A DNA stretch of 64,000 nt from Actinomadura chibensis NBRC 106107 (GTDB lineage Bacteria > Actinomycetota > Actinomycetes > Streptosporangiales > Streptosporangiaceae), in the NCBI RefSeq assembly GCF_001552135.1, contig NZ_BCQP01000047.1, forward strand, positions 23,672 through 87,671. The letters run 5' to 3'. The notes beneath the pieces are model-generated. The model was not told the DNA's origin. It worked only from the letters and a program-made list of their open reading frames with translations, and made no database searches. Of the stretch, positions 48,464 through 57,536 are shown piece by piece. Position numbers and translations under genes: made by a program. Every line of letters begins with the position of its first letter. The first letter of the stretch is position 1.

Positions 48464-49183
48464 ATGAGGGAGCTGAGGCTTGAGGACGTGTCGGTCGGCC
48501 GGGGCGGGGCCCCGATCGTCCGGGACGTCGGGTTCGCCGTCCCGGCCGGGCAGGTGACCGTCCTGCTCGGCCCGAACGGGGCCGGGAAGACGACGCTGCT
48601 CGAAGCGATCGCGGGCGTCCTGCCGCTCACGTCCGGACGGCTCACCGGCGACGGCGCGGACCTGTCCGGGCTCGACCGGGTGTCGCGCGCCAAGCGCGGC
48701 ATCGCGCTCGTCGAGCAGGGCCGGACCGTGTTCAGCGGCCTGACCGTCGCGGAGAACCTGCGCGCCGTGCGGCGCGGCCCCCGCGCCGACCGCGCGCTGG
48801 AGCTGTTCCCCGAGCTGACGAAGCGGATGGACGTCCAGGCCGGGCTGCTGTCCGGCGGCGAGCAGCAGATGGTCGTGCTCGCCCGCGCGCTCGCGATGTC
48901 CCCGTCGGTGCTGCTGATCGACGAGATGTCGCTCGGCCTCGCGCCGGTGATCGTCAAGCGGCTGCTGCCCGCCGTCCGGGCGCTCGCGGACGAGGGCGTC
49001 GCCGTCCTGCTCGTCGAGCAGTTCGCGACGCTCGCGCTGGCGGTGGCCGACACGGCGCACGTGCTGGCCGGCGGGCGGCTCACGCACAGCGGACCCGCCG
49101 CGCCGCTGCGCAAGGCGCCGGACGTGCTCCACGCGGCCTACCTTGGAGAATCGGTGCCCCAGGGCGGCGGACGGCGGAACTAG
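48464..49183 (+). CDS. livF: ABC transporter ATP-binding protein, LivF type
   Basis: ATPase of 239 residues completing the transporter: Walker A GPNGAGKTT near 37, EQGRTVFSGLTVAEN Q-loop region near 85, signature LSGGEQQM near 128, Walker B VLLIDEMSLGLAP near 148 and the switch region LLVEQF near 185. The short length and EQGR motif are characteristic of LivF. It presumably pairs with the ATPase half of the LivM-LivG fusion, supplying a canonical signature where the partner has a degenerate one. Confidence 0.92.
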   Translation: MRELRLEDVSVGRGGAPIVRDVGFAVPAGQVTVLLGPNGAGKTTLLEAIAGVLPLTSGRLTGDGADLSGLDRVSRAKRGIALVEQGRTVFSGLTVAENLRAVRRGPRADRALELFPELTKRMDVQAGLLSGGEQQMVVLARALAMSPSVLLIDEMSLGLAPVIVKRLLPAVRALADEGVAVLLVEQFATLALAVADTAHVLAGGRLTHSGPAAPLRKAPDVLHAAYLGESVPQGGGRRN

Positions 49184-49193
49184 GGAGATGCGA

Positions 49194-49985
49194 ATGCAAC
49201 GGGTGCTGATCGTCACGGGCGGCGGCAGCGGGATCGGCGCGGCCGTCGCCGCGGCCGGGGCCGCCGCCGGCGACCGGGTCGTGATCTGCGGGCGGCGCAA
49301 GGAGGCCCTCGACCGGGTCGCGGCCGAGACGGGCGCCGAGCCCCGCGTGTGCGACGTGTCCTCGCCGGACGAGGTCGCGGGCCTCGTCGCGGGCGTCGTC
49401 GCCGCGCACGGCCGCCTGGACGGGGTGGTCGCGAACGCGGGCACGCTGCGCAACGGCGCCGTCCTGGACCTGTCGCCCGAGGACTGGGACGCCACGATCA
49501 AGACCAATCTGACGTCGGTGTTCCTGCTGGCCAGGGCCGCGCTGCCGCACCTGATCGAGACGAAGGGCTCGCTCGTCACGGTCTCGTCGGTGGCGGCGCT
49601 GCGCGTCCCGGCCGGGGTCGCGGCGTACGCGACGTCCAAGGCGGGGCTCACCATGCTGACCCAAACGATCGCGGCGGACTACGGGCCGCAGGGCGTCCGC
49701 GCCAACGTGGTGTGCCCCGGCTGGATCCGCACCGAGATGTCCGACATGGAGATGGCGCTCTTCGGCGAGCCGCACGGCCTCACCAGGGAAGAGGCGTACG
49801 ACGAGGTGACCCGGCTCGTCCCGCAGCGGCGGGCGGGCAGCCCGGACGAGGCCGCCGCCGCGATCATGTGGCTGCTCGGGCCCGGGGCGTCGTACGTGAA
49901 CGGCGCCGTGCTGAGCGTGGACGGCGGCACCGCCCTGCCCGACCCGGGCACCGTCCCGTTCGACTTCCAGGTCAAGCCCCGCTAG
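49194..49985 (+). CDS. Short-chain dehydrogenase/reductase
   Basis: NAD(P)-dependent SDR of 263 residues: cofactor motif TGGGSGIGAAVA near 9, NAG in VVANAGTLRNG near 80, catalytic Ser in VSSVAALRV near 133 and the YxxxK pair in AYATSKAGLT near 147; VCPGWIRTEM follows. ATG 49194 is preferred because GGGAG lies 6 nt upstream; ATG 49188 sits on that site. It is the last gene of the operator-controlled transporter operon and may oxidise or reduce a product of the amidohydrolase. Substrate unknown. Confidence 0.9.
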   Translation: MQRVLIVTGGGSGIGAAVAAAGAAAGDRVVICGRRKEALDRVAAETGAEPRVCDVSSPDEVAGLVAGVVAAHGRLDGVVANAGTLRNGAVLDLSPEDWDATIKTNLTSVFLLARAALPHLIETKGSLVTVSSVAALRVPAGVAAYATSKAGLTMLTQTIAADYGPQGVRANVVCPGWIRTEMSDMEMALFGEPHGLTREEAYDEVTRLVPQRRAGSPDEAAAAIMWLLGPGASYVNGAVLSVDGGTALPDPGTVPFDFQVKPR

Positions 49986-50010
49986 GCGGTCACGCGGGCC
50001 CGCCGGGCGG

Positions 50011-51000
50011 TCACGCGGGGCTGGCCGCGAGGCTGTAGAGGTCGGCGAGGATGTCGTAGGAGCGCAGCCGGTCGGCGTGGTCGTGGACCTGCGTGGTCAC
50101 CATGACCTCGTCGACCCCGGTCCGCTCGATCAGGGCGTCCATCTTGCGCCGCACCGTCTCGGGCCCGCCGACCACCTGGTCGGCCAGCCGCGAGTCGATC
50201 ATCTGCCGGTCCAGCGCGGTGTACGGGTAGGACGCGGCCTCCTCCGGTGTCGGCAGCAGTCCCGGGTTGCCCTGGCGCAGCCGCAGGAACGCGAGCGCCT
50301 GCGGCCGCGCGAGCTCCACCGCCCGCTCGTCGGTGTCGGCGGCGGTGACCGCCACGCCGATCATCGAGTACGGCTCGGCCAGCGCGCCGGGCCGGAACGA
50401 CTCCCGGTACAGGTTCAGCGCGGGCACCGTGTTCTGCGCGCTGAAGTGGTGCGCGAACGCGAACGGCAGCCCGAGCAGCCCGGCGAGCCGCGCGCTGTAC
50501 CCGCTGGAGCCGAGCAGCCACACCGGCGGTTCGTTGCCCGCCGCCGGGGTGACCTTGCTGTCCGCGCCGAAGTAGCCGCGCAGCTCGACGACCTGCTCGG
50601 GGAAGTCGTCCACGGACAGGGCGGCGGGGGAGCGGCGCAGCGCCAGCGCCGTCGCCTGGTCGGTGCCGGGCGCGCGGCCGAGGCCGAGGTCGATGCGGCC
50701 GGGGAAGAGCGCCTCCAGCGTCCCGAACTGCTCGGCCACCACCATCGGCGCGTGGTTCGGCAGCATGATCCCGCCGGACCCGACCCGCAGCGCGGACGTC
50801 GCCGCCGCGACCTGCCCGATCAGCACGGCGGTCGCGGAGCTCGCGATGCCGGGCATCGCGTGGTGCTCGGCGAGCCAGTACCGGTGGAAGCCGCGCCGCT
50901 CGGCGTGCCGGGCCAGGTCGAGGGTGTTGCGCAGCGCCTGGCCGGACGTGGAGCCGCTGACGACGGGGGCCAGGTCGAGGACGGAGAAGGGGACGCTCAT
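50011..51000 (-). CDS. Luciferase-like monooxygenase family protein (second LLM protein)
   Basis: TIM-barrel flavin-dependent protein of 329 residues: YWLAEHHAMPGIASSA near 40, LRVGSGGIMLPNHAPMVVAEQFGTLEAL near 75 and GRIDLGLGRAPGTD near 103 are typical of the YvbT/LuxA-like group, which usually uses FMN. Convergent with the SDR gene; a 14-bp direct repeat GGCGGTCACGCGGG flanks the 25-bp gap. ATG 51000 was chosen; TTG 51012 would add four residues. It has no copy of the cluster operator and may be unrelated to the catabolic regulon. Confidence 0.87.
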   Translation of the reverse strand: MSVPFSVLDLAPVVSGSTSGQALRNTLDLARHAERRGFHRYWLAEHHAMPGIASSATAVLIGQVAAATSALRVGSGGIMLPNHAPMVVAEQFGTLEALFPGRIDLGLGRAPGTDQATALALRRSPAALSVDDFPEQVVELRGYFGADSKVTPAAGNEPPVWLLGSSGYSARLAGLLGLPFAFAHHFSAQNTVPALNLYRESFRPGALAEPYSMIGVAVTAADTDERAVELARPQALAFLRLRQGNPGLLPTPEEAASYPYTALDRQMIDSRLADQVVGGPETVRRKMDALIERTGVDEVMVTTQVHDHADRLRSYDILADLYSLAASPA

Positions 51001-51053
51001 GAACAGTGCCAACCCGCCCCGCCTCCGTCCTCTTCCCGGCCCTCCCCGATCAA

Positions 51054-53573
51054 TCAGTCGTCGTCATCGTCGTCGTGCTCGACGGCCGGGGCGCCGGGCA
51101 GGCGGTGGCGCGGTTCGGGCATCTCGGCGCCCTTGCCGCGCACGCTCTGCCAGATCGCCTGGTTGAACGTCCGCTCGTCGATCTGGTCCTCCTTGCCGAG
51201 CTGCTGCTGGGCGGAGACCGCCGCGAGCGGAGCGGACGCGGAGTTGGTCTCCGTCCGCGGCCACTGCGGCACGACCGCGTCGTAGGGACGCGTGTTCGGC
51301 CTCGACGTGAACGCCGCCGTCATCGGCGTGGCGTACGCGTCGAACTGGGTGAGCGGGCGGATGCCGCTGATCAGCTGGATCGTCCGGACCATCGAGACCG
51401 TGCTGTAGAACGTCGAGTCGACCCTGCCCGTCTGCGTGTACGGGCTGATCACCAGCGCGAGCGTGCGGTGCGCGTCGATGTGGTCGGGGCCGTTCTGCGC
51501 GTCGTCCTCGGTGACGAAGATCGCCGTGTCCTTCCAGAATTTCGACTTCGACACGGCGTCCACGAGCAGGCCGAGCGCGTAGTCGTTGTCGGCGACGTAG
51601 GCGCGCGGGGTCGGGGAGCCCGCCTTCGTCCCGGCCGTGTGGTCGTTCGGCAGCCGGACGAACTCGACCGAGGGCAGCTTCCCGCTCTTCTCGAACGCGC
51701 GGAACTCGGTCAGCCACCGGCTGATCCGCGGCGTCCCGCACGTCTTCGACAGCGGCGTGAACGAGTTCGGGCTGTCCGGGCAGGCGAGGTCGTAGCCGTG
51801 GAACTCGGGGTCGGTGGCGGCGTTCAGCACCGGGTCCTCGGCGGACGCCCGGCCCTGCGCGTCGTGCTGCACGTAGAACCCGTAGTTGCGGAACGGGACG
51901 CCCGCCTTCTTGAGCCGCTGCCAGATGTAGGCGTCCTTCGGGTCGCTGTTCGGCGCGATCTCCGGCGTCCCGTTCTCGGACGGGTAGGGCGCGTTGCGGC
52001 TGGAGTAGTTCGCGGGCCACACCTGCTCGGAGTAGGGGTTGGAGTTGCTGCCCACCACCCAGTTCCAGCCCTGCGCGCTGACCTCGGCGTCGGCGTAGAA
52101 GTTGTCGAACGTGACGAACCTGCGCGACAGCTCGCGCGCGTTCGGCGCCGACTCGTCGCCGAACAGGTTGAGGCCCGGGTCGCCGCCGCCCTTGCCGATG
52201 CTGCCGAACTCCTGGTCGTAGGTGCGGTTCTCGCGCACCACGTAGATGACGTGCTTGATCGGCGTCTTCGCGCCGGGGTGCAGCGGGACGACGTGCCCGC
52301 CGTCGCCGCGCCCGCCGCGCACCCGGTCCCGCTCGTCGAACCCGTTGTTGCGGACGACCTGCCGCGACCACGCCCGCAGCCGTCCCGGGTCGGACGGGCG
52401 GTCGATCAGCGACAGCGTCCCCTTGATCATCGAGCCGATGTACTTGTCGGGCGTGCCGCCGCCGTGCGGGTCCGGCTTGCCGGGACCGTCGTTCGGCCCG
52501 GCGCCGAGCCCCTTGGCGTTGACGACCAGCAGCCGGTCGCCGAGGACGTGCACCGACGTCGGGTACCAGCCGGTCGGGATCATGCCGGTGACGCGCCCGC
52601 GGCGCAGGTCGACGACCGCCACGTCGTTGTTGCCGGAGTTCGCGACGTAGAGCAGCCGCCCGTCCGGGGACGGCGCCGACGCGACCGGGTTGCTGCCGAT
52701 CGGCGCGCCGTTGTACGGGCTCAGGTCGATCTTCTGGACGACCTTGTTCCGCGCCGTGTCGACGACGTCGGCCTCGTCCCCGTCGCCCGCCGTGACGAAC
52801 GCGCGCGAGCCGTCCGCGCTGAGCGAGACCTTGTTCGGGTGCGTGCCGGTTGGAACGTTCCCTACGACGGTCGGCGCGGTGCCGGACACGTCCACCACGC
52901 TCACCGACGCGGCGCCCTGGTTCGCGACGTAGGCGGTCTTCCCGTCCTTGCCGAGGGCGACGCCGTACGGCCGGTGCCCGACCGCCGTCGTCTCCGCCTT
53001 CCCGGTCGCGAGGTCCACCACGGACAGCGCGTCCGCCTGCTGGTCGGCGACGAGGAGCCGCTTCCCGTCCGGCGTCACCGCGAGGCCCGCCGGGAACATG
53101 TTCACCTTCTGGCCGTCCGGGTTCGTCGTCGGAAGCGCGATGGACGCCTTCTCGGTGAGCGTCCCGCCCGCCGCGTCGTACACGCGGATCTTGTTGTTGC
53201 CGCCCGCGCTCGCGTAGGCGTGCCCGCCGTCCGGGCTCCAGGCGACGCCCGCGTAGAGCGCCTGCGGGCTCTTGTAGCCGATGGTCTGGGCGACCGCGCC
53301 GGACGAGGTGTCCACGACCTGCAGCGACTGCACGCCCTGGCCGGCGTTGACGACGAGCAGGCGCGAGCCGTCCGGGCTCAGCGCGGACGCGAGCGGGAGC
53401 AGCCCCAGCGTCACCTGCGTTCCGGCCGGGGGCACGAGGTGCCCGACGGGCGTGACACCGGTTCCGTCGCCCTGCGGTCCCGCGTGCTTTCGGGTGCCCG
53501 CGTACGCGGCCCCGCCGCTCAGCACGACGAGCGCCGCCGCGGCGGCGATCGCGCGTCTGGATCGGAGTCTCAT
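51054..53573 (-). CDS. Secreted YVTN beta-propeller phosphoesterase
   Basis: Protein of 839 residues: signal peptide (RRAIAAAAALVVLSGGAAYA), a beta-propeller of about seven YVTN-like blades (residues 60-400, repeats such as SPDGSRLLVVN and TPDGKRLLVADQ), then a phosphoesterase domain of the phospholipase C/alkaline-phosphatase superfamily (IKHVIYVVRENRTYDQEFG near 445, a loop with likely nucleophile and metal ligands, and IFVTEDDAQNGPDHIDAHR near 690). It ends in HDDDDDD. Probably exported and acting on phosphate esters outside the cell; target unknown. Phosphate regulation is possible but no PHO box was identified. Confidence 0.88.
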   Translation of the reverse strand: MRLRSRRAIAAAAALVVLSGGAAYAGTRKHAGPQGDGTGVTPVGHLVPPAGTQVTLGLLPLASALSPDGSRLLVVNAGQGVQSLQVVDTSSGAVAQTIGYKSPQALYAGVAWSPDGGHAYASAGGNNKIRVYDAAGGTLTEKASIALPTTNPDGQKVNMFPAGLAVTPDGKRLLVADQQADALSVVDLATGKAETTAVGHRPYGVALGKDGKTAYVANQGAASVSVVDVSGTAPTVVGNVPTGTHPNKVSLSADGSRAFVTAGDGDEADVVDTARNKVVQKIDLSPYNGAPIGSNPVASAPSPDGRLLYVANSGNNDVAVVDLRRGRVTGMIPTGWYPTSVHVLGDRLLVVNAKGLGAGPNDGPGKPDPHGGGTPDKYIGSMIKGTLSLIDRPSDPGRLRAWSRQVVRNNGFDERDRVRGGRGDGGHVVPLHPGAKTPIKHVIYVVRENRTYDQEFGSIGKGGGDPGLNLFGDESAPNARELSRRFVTFDNFYADAEVSAQGWNWVVGSNSNPYSEQVWPANYSSRNAPYPSENGTPEIAPNSDPKDAYIWQRLKKAGVPFRNYGFYVQHDAQGRASAEDPVLNAATDPEFHGYDLACPDSPNSFTPLSKTCGTPRISRWLTEFRAFEKSGKLPSVEFVRLPNDHTAGTKAGSPTPRAYVADNDYALGLLVDAVSKSKFWKDTAIFVTEDDAQNGPDHIDAHRTLALVISPYTQTGRVDSTFYSTVSMVRTIQLISGIRPLTQFDAYATPMTAAFTSRPNTRPYDAVVPQWPRTETNSASAPLAAVSAQQQLGKEDQIDERTFNQAIWQSVRGKGAEMPEPRHRLPGAPAVEHDDDDDD

Positions 53574-53695
53574 CAGCGCCTCCTGGCGCCGCCGTCCCGC
53601 CTCTTGGGGGAAGGGCGGTCGTCAACGGCGGCCGACCGGAACGTAAATCCCGTTTCCGGACGGCGGGTGAGCCCGAGGTTAAGCGCGGGAGAAGA

Positions 53696-54013
53696 TCAAC
53701 CGGTAACGGCCGCAATGGCCGCGACGACGGCGCCAATGGCCCCCGCGGCGAGGAGCGGGAAGAGCGTGACGCAGAGCCACGACCACCGCACGAGGACGCG
53801 GGCCCGCGCCGGATCGTCGGCGAACCGCGTCTCGGCCCGCGTGTAGAGCAGCGCGGCCACGACGACGAGCGGCAGGAAGACGAACGTCGTGATGAGCCCG
53901 AGGACGAACGCCGCCGCCTGGCCGGGGCGGGTGTAGGTCCCGTCGGCGCCGATGCCGAGCGCGGGGCGGCGGGACGGCGCGGGGACGGCGGCTGCGGACA
54001 CGGCTTCGGTCAT
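53696..54013 (-). CDS. Small membrane protein of unknown function (105 aa)
   Basis: Two to three hydrophobic helices (residues about 30-55 and 72-103), no soluble domain, ends within a helix (GAIGAVVAAIAAVTG). ATG 54013 has AAGGTGGG upstream; a start three codons earlier is possible. It lies between the phosphoesterase gene (123-bp gap) and a divergent membrane protein gene. No family recognised. Confidence 0.65.
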   Translation of the reverse strand: MTEAVSAAAVPAPSRRPALGIGADGTYTRPGQAAAFVLGLITTFVFLPLVVVAALLYTRAETRFADDPARARVLVRWSWLCVTLFPLLAAGAIGAVVAAIAAVTG

Positions 54014-54246
54014 GGCGCCCACCTTGATCGATTGTGAAAGTGACCTGGATCATACGCTTCGCGATGTTCCCGCGCGAGGGTTCGGTAACGCCTTCGTCGC
54101 GGCGAGTGCCGTGCCGCCCGCGCGTGAGGGGGAAGTGGCGAAACACCGTCCCGGCGGGGCTCGATAATCGCAGGAGACGACAAAAACAAGCGCAATCGGC
54201 ACGCACATCGCACGCGCCAAAGGCACGCACAACAGAATGGAGAGCC

Positions 54247-55038
54247 GTGGCCGACTCAGAGGTCGGACGCGAATACGCCCGCACTCGCGACATCGTCATC
54301 GTGTTCGCCGTCCTGCTGGTCCTCACGGCCCTGCTGGTGATCGTCCTCGTGCAGGCGTGGCCGCCCGCGCCGAACCCCGCGCCGGACGGCCGCGCGCCCG
54401 CCGCCGCCGGGAAGACCGTCCACCTGTTCGGCTGGTCGCCCACCGCGTCCCGCGACACGTGCCTGTTCCTGGTGGTCATGGCGGCCGGGGCGCTCGGCGC
54501 GGTCACGCACGTCCTGCGGTCGTTCTACTGGTACGTCGGGAACCGGGCGCTGCGCCGCAGCTGGCTGATGATGTACCTGCTGCTCCCGGTCGTCGGCGCG
54601 CTGTTCGGGCTGATCGTCTACCTCGTGGTGCGCGGCGGGCTGACCTCGCCGCTCGGCGGCGCCGACGACGTCAACCCCTACGGCGTCGCCGCCATCGCCG
54701 CGCTCGTCGGCCAGTTCTCCCGCGAGACCGCCGAGAAGTTCCGCGCGGTGTTCTCCACCCTGCTGGCGCCCGCGCAGCGCGGCCGCGACCACGCCATCCC
54801 CCCGAAGGTCTCCTCGATCGACCCGGACAGCGGGCCGCCGGGCACGGCCGTCACGATCCAGGGCGACGGGCTGGACGGGGCGACCAGCGTCCGCTTCGGC
54901 GCGGCGCGGGCCGCGGTCATCGACGCGACGGACACATTGGTGCGGACGACGCTCCCCGCCGGCGCCACCACGGCGTCCCCGGTCGTGAACACCCCGGCCG
55001 GATCCGCGGTCAGCCCGGAGCCGTTCACCGTCGAATGA
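54247..55038 (+). CDS. Membrane protein with C-terminal IPT/TIG-like domain
   Basis: Protein of 263 residues: helices near 17-38, 78-98 and 110-135, a central soluble part, and a C-terminal Ig-like TIG domain starting PKVSSIDPDSGPPGTAVTIQGDGL near 182 and ending GSAVSPEPFTVE. TIG domains often bind partners or carbohydrates; here its side of the membrane is uncertain. GTG 54247 follows GGAGAG; the 233-bp upstream gap is relatively AT-rich and otherwise featureless. It is convergent with the nitrilase-like gene. Confidence 0.72.
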   Translation: MADSEVGREYARTRDIVIVFAVLLVLTALLVIVLVQAWPPAPNPAPDGRAPAAAGKTVHLFGWSPTASRDTCLFLVVMAAGALGAVTHVLRSFYWYVGNRALRRSWLMMYLLLPVVGALFGLIVYLVVRGGLTSPLGGADDVNPYGVAAIAALVGQFSRETAEKFRAVFSTLLAPAQRGRDHAIPPKVSSIDPDSGPPGTAVTIQGDGLDGATSVRFGAARAAVIDATDTLVRTTLPAGATTASPVVNTPAGSAVSPEPFTVE

Positions 55039-55062
55039 GCCCCGGGCCGCCGTCCGGCCGGG

Positions 55063-56520
55063 CTACTTGTCGTCCTGCCAGTGGTCGAACCAGGCGTCGT
55101 AGGCGGCGCCGGGGAACACGCGCGGCAGCTCCGACGTCGGCAGCCGCCCGAGCTCGGCGCCCGTCCGCGCCACGCCGAACTGCCCCTCGGTCTGGTAGGC
55201 GACGCGGTCGAGGCTCTTCGGCCCGGCGACGAGGCAGGTGTAGCGGGGGCCGGGGACGCGCGGCTCGTCGTCGGGGATGGCGGCGCCGACCGCGAGGCTG
55301 TTGGACACCGTCACCCACGTCCCGAGCTCGGTGACCTGCCGCTCGGCGGAGCGCTGCTCCCAGCGGAACTCCAGGATCGGCTTGGAGAAGATCGGCACGA
55401 GCAGGTGCGACACCCCGCACGAGCGCAGCTCCCGCTCCCAGCCGACCGAGCGGGCGAGGTCCTCGCAGATCAGCACGGCGAGCCGGCCGAGCGAGGAGTC
55501 GAGCACGGAGACCTTGCGGCCCGGCCGCGCGTACTCCACGGCCGAGCCGGTGGACGGCGCGTCCGGCAGCCGCCACAGCCGCATCTGGTCCGCGTCCAGC
55601 GTGAACCCGGACAGCTTGTCCTGGACGAGGAGCTCCTGCCCCGTCCACCGGTCGAGCAGGACGGCGCGGTTCGGCGGCGGGTCGCCGCCGCCGAGCGGGC
55701 CGGTGCCGAGCAGCAGGAAGCGCAGCGGGCGGCGGCTCCGGTCGCGGGCGGCCGTGTCGAACGCGACCTCCTTCCACAGGTCGAGCAGCGAGTCCGAGAG
55801 CGACGCCTCCGGCATCACGGCGAGCTGCGCGCCGGACTCGTCCAGCCGCCGGATGATCGCCTTGACCCGGCTGCGGATGCCGGAGGTGTCCATCGGGCGG
55901 AGCCGGTAGACGGTCAGGCCGTCCCGCTCCTCGAACTCGATCTCGATGTCGTCGTAGGTCTCCAGCACGGGCGCGCAGCCGACCGCGACCGGCTCGTCCC
56001 GGCTGAGGTGCGGGTCGTTCACCGCGGGCAGCACCCGGTGGTCGATCCGCGCCCAGTCGGCGGGCGGGACGCGGTGCACCCCGAAGAACTCGGCCTTCGT
56101 CCGCAGCCCGCGCGGGCGTCCGGCGAACGCGCAGCGGGGCAGCAGCGCGCCGGTCGTGCGCGGCCCGTTCAGCTTGCCCTCGGTGAGGTAGTTGACCAGC
56201 ACCCCGGCCAGCGCGGGCGCGTCGTGGTAGGGGCCGTAGGGGCTCGCGTGCGCGAGCGCGATGTCGAGCCCGAGCAGGATGACGAAGCGCCCGCGGTCCC
56301 CGCGCGCGGCGACGATGCCCGCCGTCCGCGCCGGGTCGAACGTGCCGGCCGCGAGGACCGAGTCGGCGATCTCGCCCGCCTCCCGCCGCACCGCCTCCGC
56401 CGCGTACCAGCGCGTCGCCGCCCAGCCCTCGAAGACGTCGTCCGGGATCGCGTCGTAGAGCTGGACGAAGAGATCAGCTGGTTCCGCCGAGTACTCGGCC
56501 GCCGCCAACTGATCCGTCAT
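55063..56520 (-). CDS. Nitrilase/carbon-nitrogen-hydrolase-like protein with N-terminal extension
   Basis: Protein of 485 residues. The C-terminal half has the possible Glu-Lys-Cys triad of the nitrilase superfamily: AVMPEASLSD near 240, VQDKLSGFTL near 300 and AVLICEDLARS near 355. The N-terminal ~200 residues are unlike known nitrilases and may recruit a partner. No signal peptide or membrane helix. It could cleave an amide or nitrile, or act in signalling; substrate unknown. It is divergent from an HTH protein with a repeat tail across a 195-bp gap. Confidence 0.7.
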   Translation of the reverse strand: MTDQLAAAEYSAEPADLFVQLYDAIPDDVFEGWAATRWYAAEAVRREAGEIADSVLAAGTFDPARTAGIVAARGDRGRFVILLGLDIALAHASPYGPYHDAPALAGVLVNYLTEGKLNGPRTTGALLPRCAFAGRPRGLRTKAEFFGVHRVPPADWARIDHRVLPAVNDPHLSRDEPVAVGCAPVLETYDDIEIEFEERDGLTVYRLRPMDTSGIRSRVKAIIRRLDESGAQLAVMPEASLSDSLLDLWKEVAFDTAARDRSRRPLRFLLLGTGPLGGGDPPPNRAVLLDRWTGQELLVQDKLSGFTLDADQMRLWRLPDAPSTGSAVEYARPGRKVSVLDSSLGRLAVLICEDLARSVGWERELRSCGVSHLLVPIFSKPILEFRWEQRSAERQVTELGTWVTVSNSLAVGAAIPDDEPRVPGPRYTCLVAGPKSLDRVAYQTEGQFGVARTGAELGRLPTSELPRVFPGAAYDAWFDHWQDDK

Positions 56521-56715
56521 AAGCGCCCCCGGGGGTTGACACGCACGGTTACGGGTGGTGGACCGATGTTAACTCTCCCAGGGCCCGGCTTTCAGCGTCC
56601 TTCGCTACACATACGTCCTTCTGGCGATACTGAGGACTGGGTCACTTGACAATCACTTGGCATGGACGCACTCTGGAGTGGTCCGACGGTGCTCGCCTAC
56701 TCCAGGAGTGTGACC

Positions 56716-57522
56716 ATGAGCGCTGTTACCGCCTCCGCCCGCGACCGCCGGACGGAGGTCCGGCGTCTCATCGACTCGATGGAACACGCCAAGGTCATCA
56801 GCGACGGTCACTTCAGCGCCCTCGGGATGCTGATCACCGACGCGTCGCTGAGCGCCGACGAACCCGCCCTGGTGGAATGCCAGGACGGGCTCCAGTGGCT
56901 CCACCGCCACTACCTCGACGTCGACGGCCTGGACGGCGCGCAGCGCGAGCAGCGCGGCCGGATCCTCGGGCTGATCGACGTCGTCCACTGGGCGCTGCGG
57001 CGGCTGCCGTCCGGGCTGCAGCTCGGGCTCCGGCCGGAGAGCCACGCCGCGCGCTTCCTCGTCGCCGTCCACCGCCGCCAGGGCATGTCGAACAAGCAGC
57101 TGTCCGCCGAACTCGGCACCGACGAGACCGAGGTCAGCCGGGTCGGCCGCCGGCTGCTGTCCGCGGGGCTCGTGTGGCGGCGCAAGGAGTGGCGGCACAA
57201 CGCGTGGGACATCACGCCCCGCGGCTTCCAGTACCTGGAGACGTCCGGCCTGCTCGCCGAGGGCGCCGACGGCGGCCGCCGCGCCGCCGGGCCGGGCCGG
57301 GGCGAGGAGCTCGCGCCCCGCTCGCCGGACGCCGTGCCGCGCCGCCCCGGGCGGGACGCGCCCGAACCGGACCGCGCCGAGGCGGGCCTCCCCGAGCCTG
57401 GCTTCGCGGAGACCGACCTCACCGAGCCGGGCCGCACCGAGCCCGGTCGCACCGAGCCGGGGCACACCGAGGCGGGGCATACCGAGCCGGGCCCGTCGTC
57501 CTCCCAGCCCGGGCACGCCTGA
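56716..57522 (+). CDS. Winged-helix-like protein with pentapeptide-repeat tail
   Basis: Protein of 268 residues. The middle (residues about 110-165) looks like a MarR/winged-helix domain: GMSNKQLSAELGTDETEVSRVGRRLLSAGLVWRR followed by HNAWDITPRGFQYLE. The N-terminal part is helical. The C-terminal ~90 residues are low-complexity and end with five TEPGR/TEPGH-type repeats. ATG 56716 is chosen since AGGAG lies 7 nt upstream; ATG 56662 is an alternative 18 codons earlier. Divergent from the nitrilase-like gene, which it may regulate. Confidence 0.7.
   Translation: MSAVTASARDRRTEVRRLIDSMEHAKVISDGHFSALGMLITDASLSADEPALVECQDGLQWLHRHYLDVDGLDGAQREQRGRILGLIDVVHWALRRLPSGLQLGLRPESHAARFLVAVHRRQGMSNKQLSAELGTDETEVSRVGRRLLSAGLVWRRKEWRHNAWDITPRGFQYLETSGLLAEGADGGRRAAGPGRGEELAPRSPDAVPRRPGRDAPEPDRAEAGLPEPGFAETDLTEPGRTEPGRTEPGHTEAGHTEPGPSSSQPGHA
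57421..57495 (+). repeat. Five 15-bp tandem repeats encoding TE(P/A)G(R/H/P)
   Basis: Units start at 57421, 57436, 57451, 57466 and 57481, each beginning ACCGAG. They encode the end of the winged-helix-like protein's tail and could vary in number between strains. Confidence 0.75.
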
Positions 57523-57536
57523 GCGCCGCCGCGAAA

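Noticed and set aside
49660..49675. Half operator CCCAAACGA inside the SDR gene
   Set aside because: Only one arm, within coding sequence and explained by codons.
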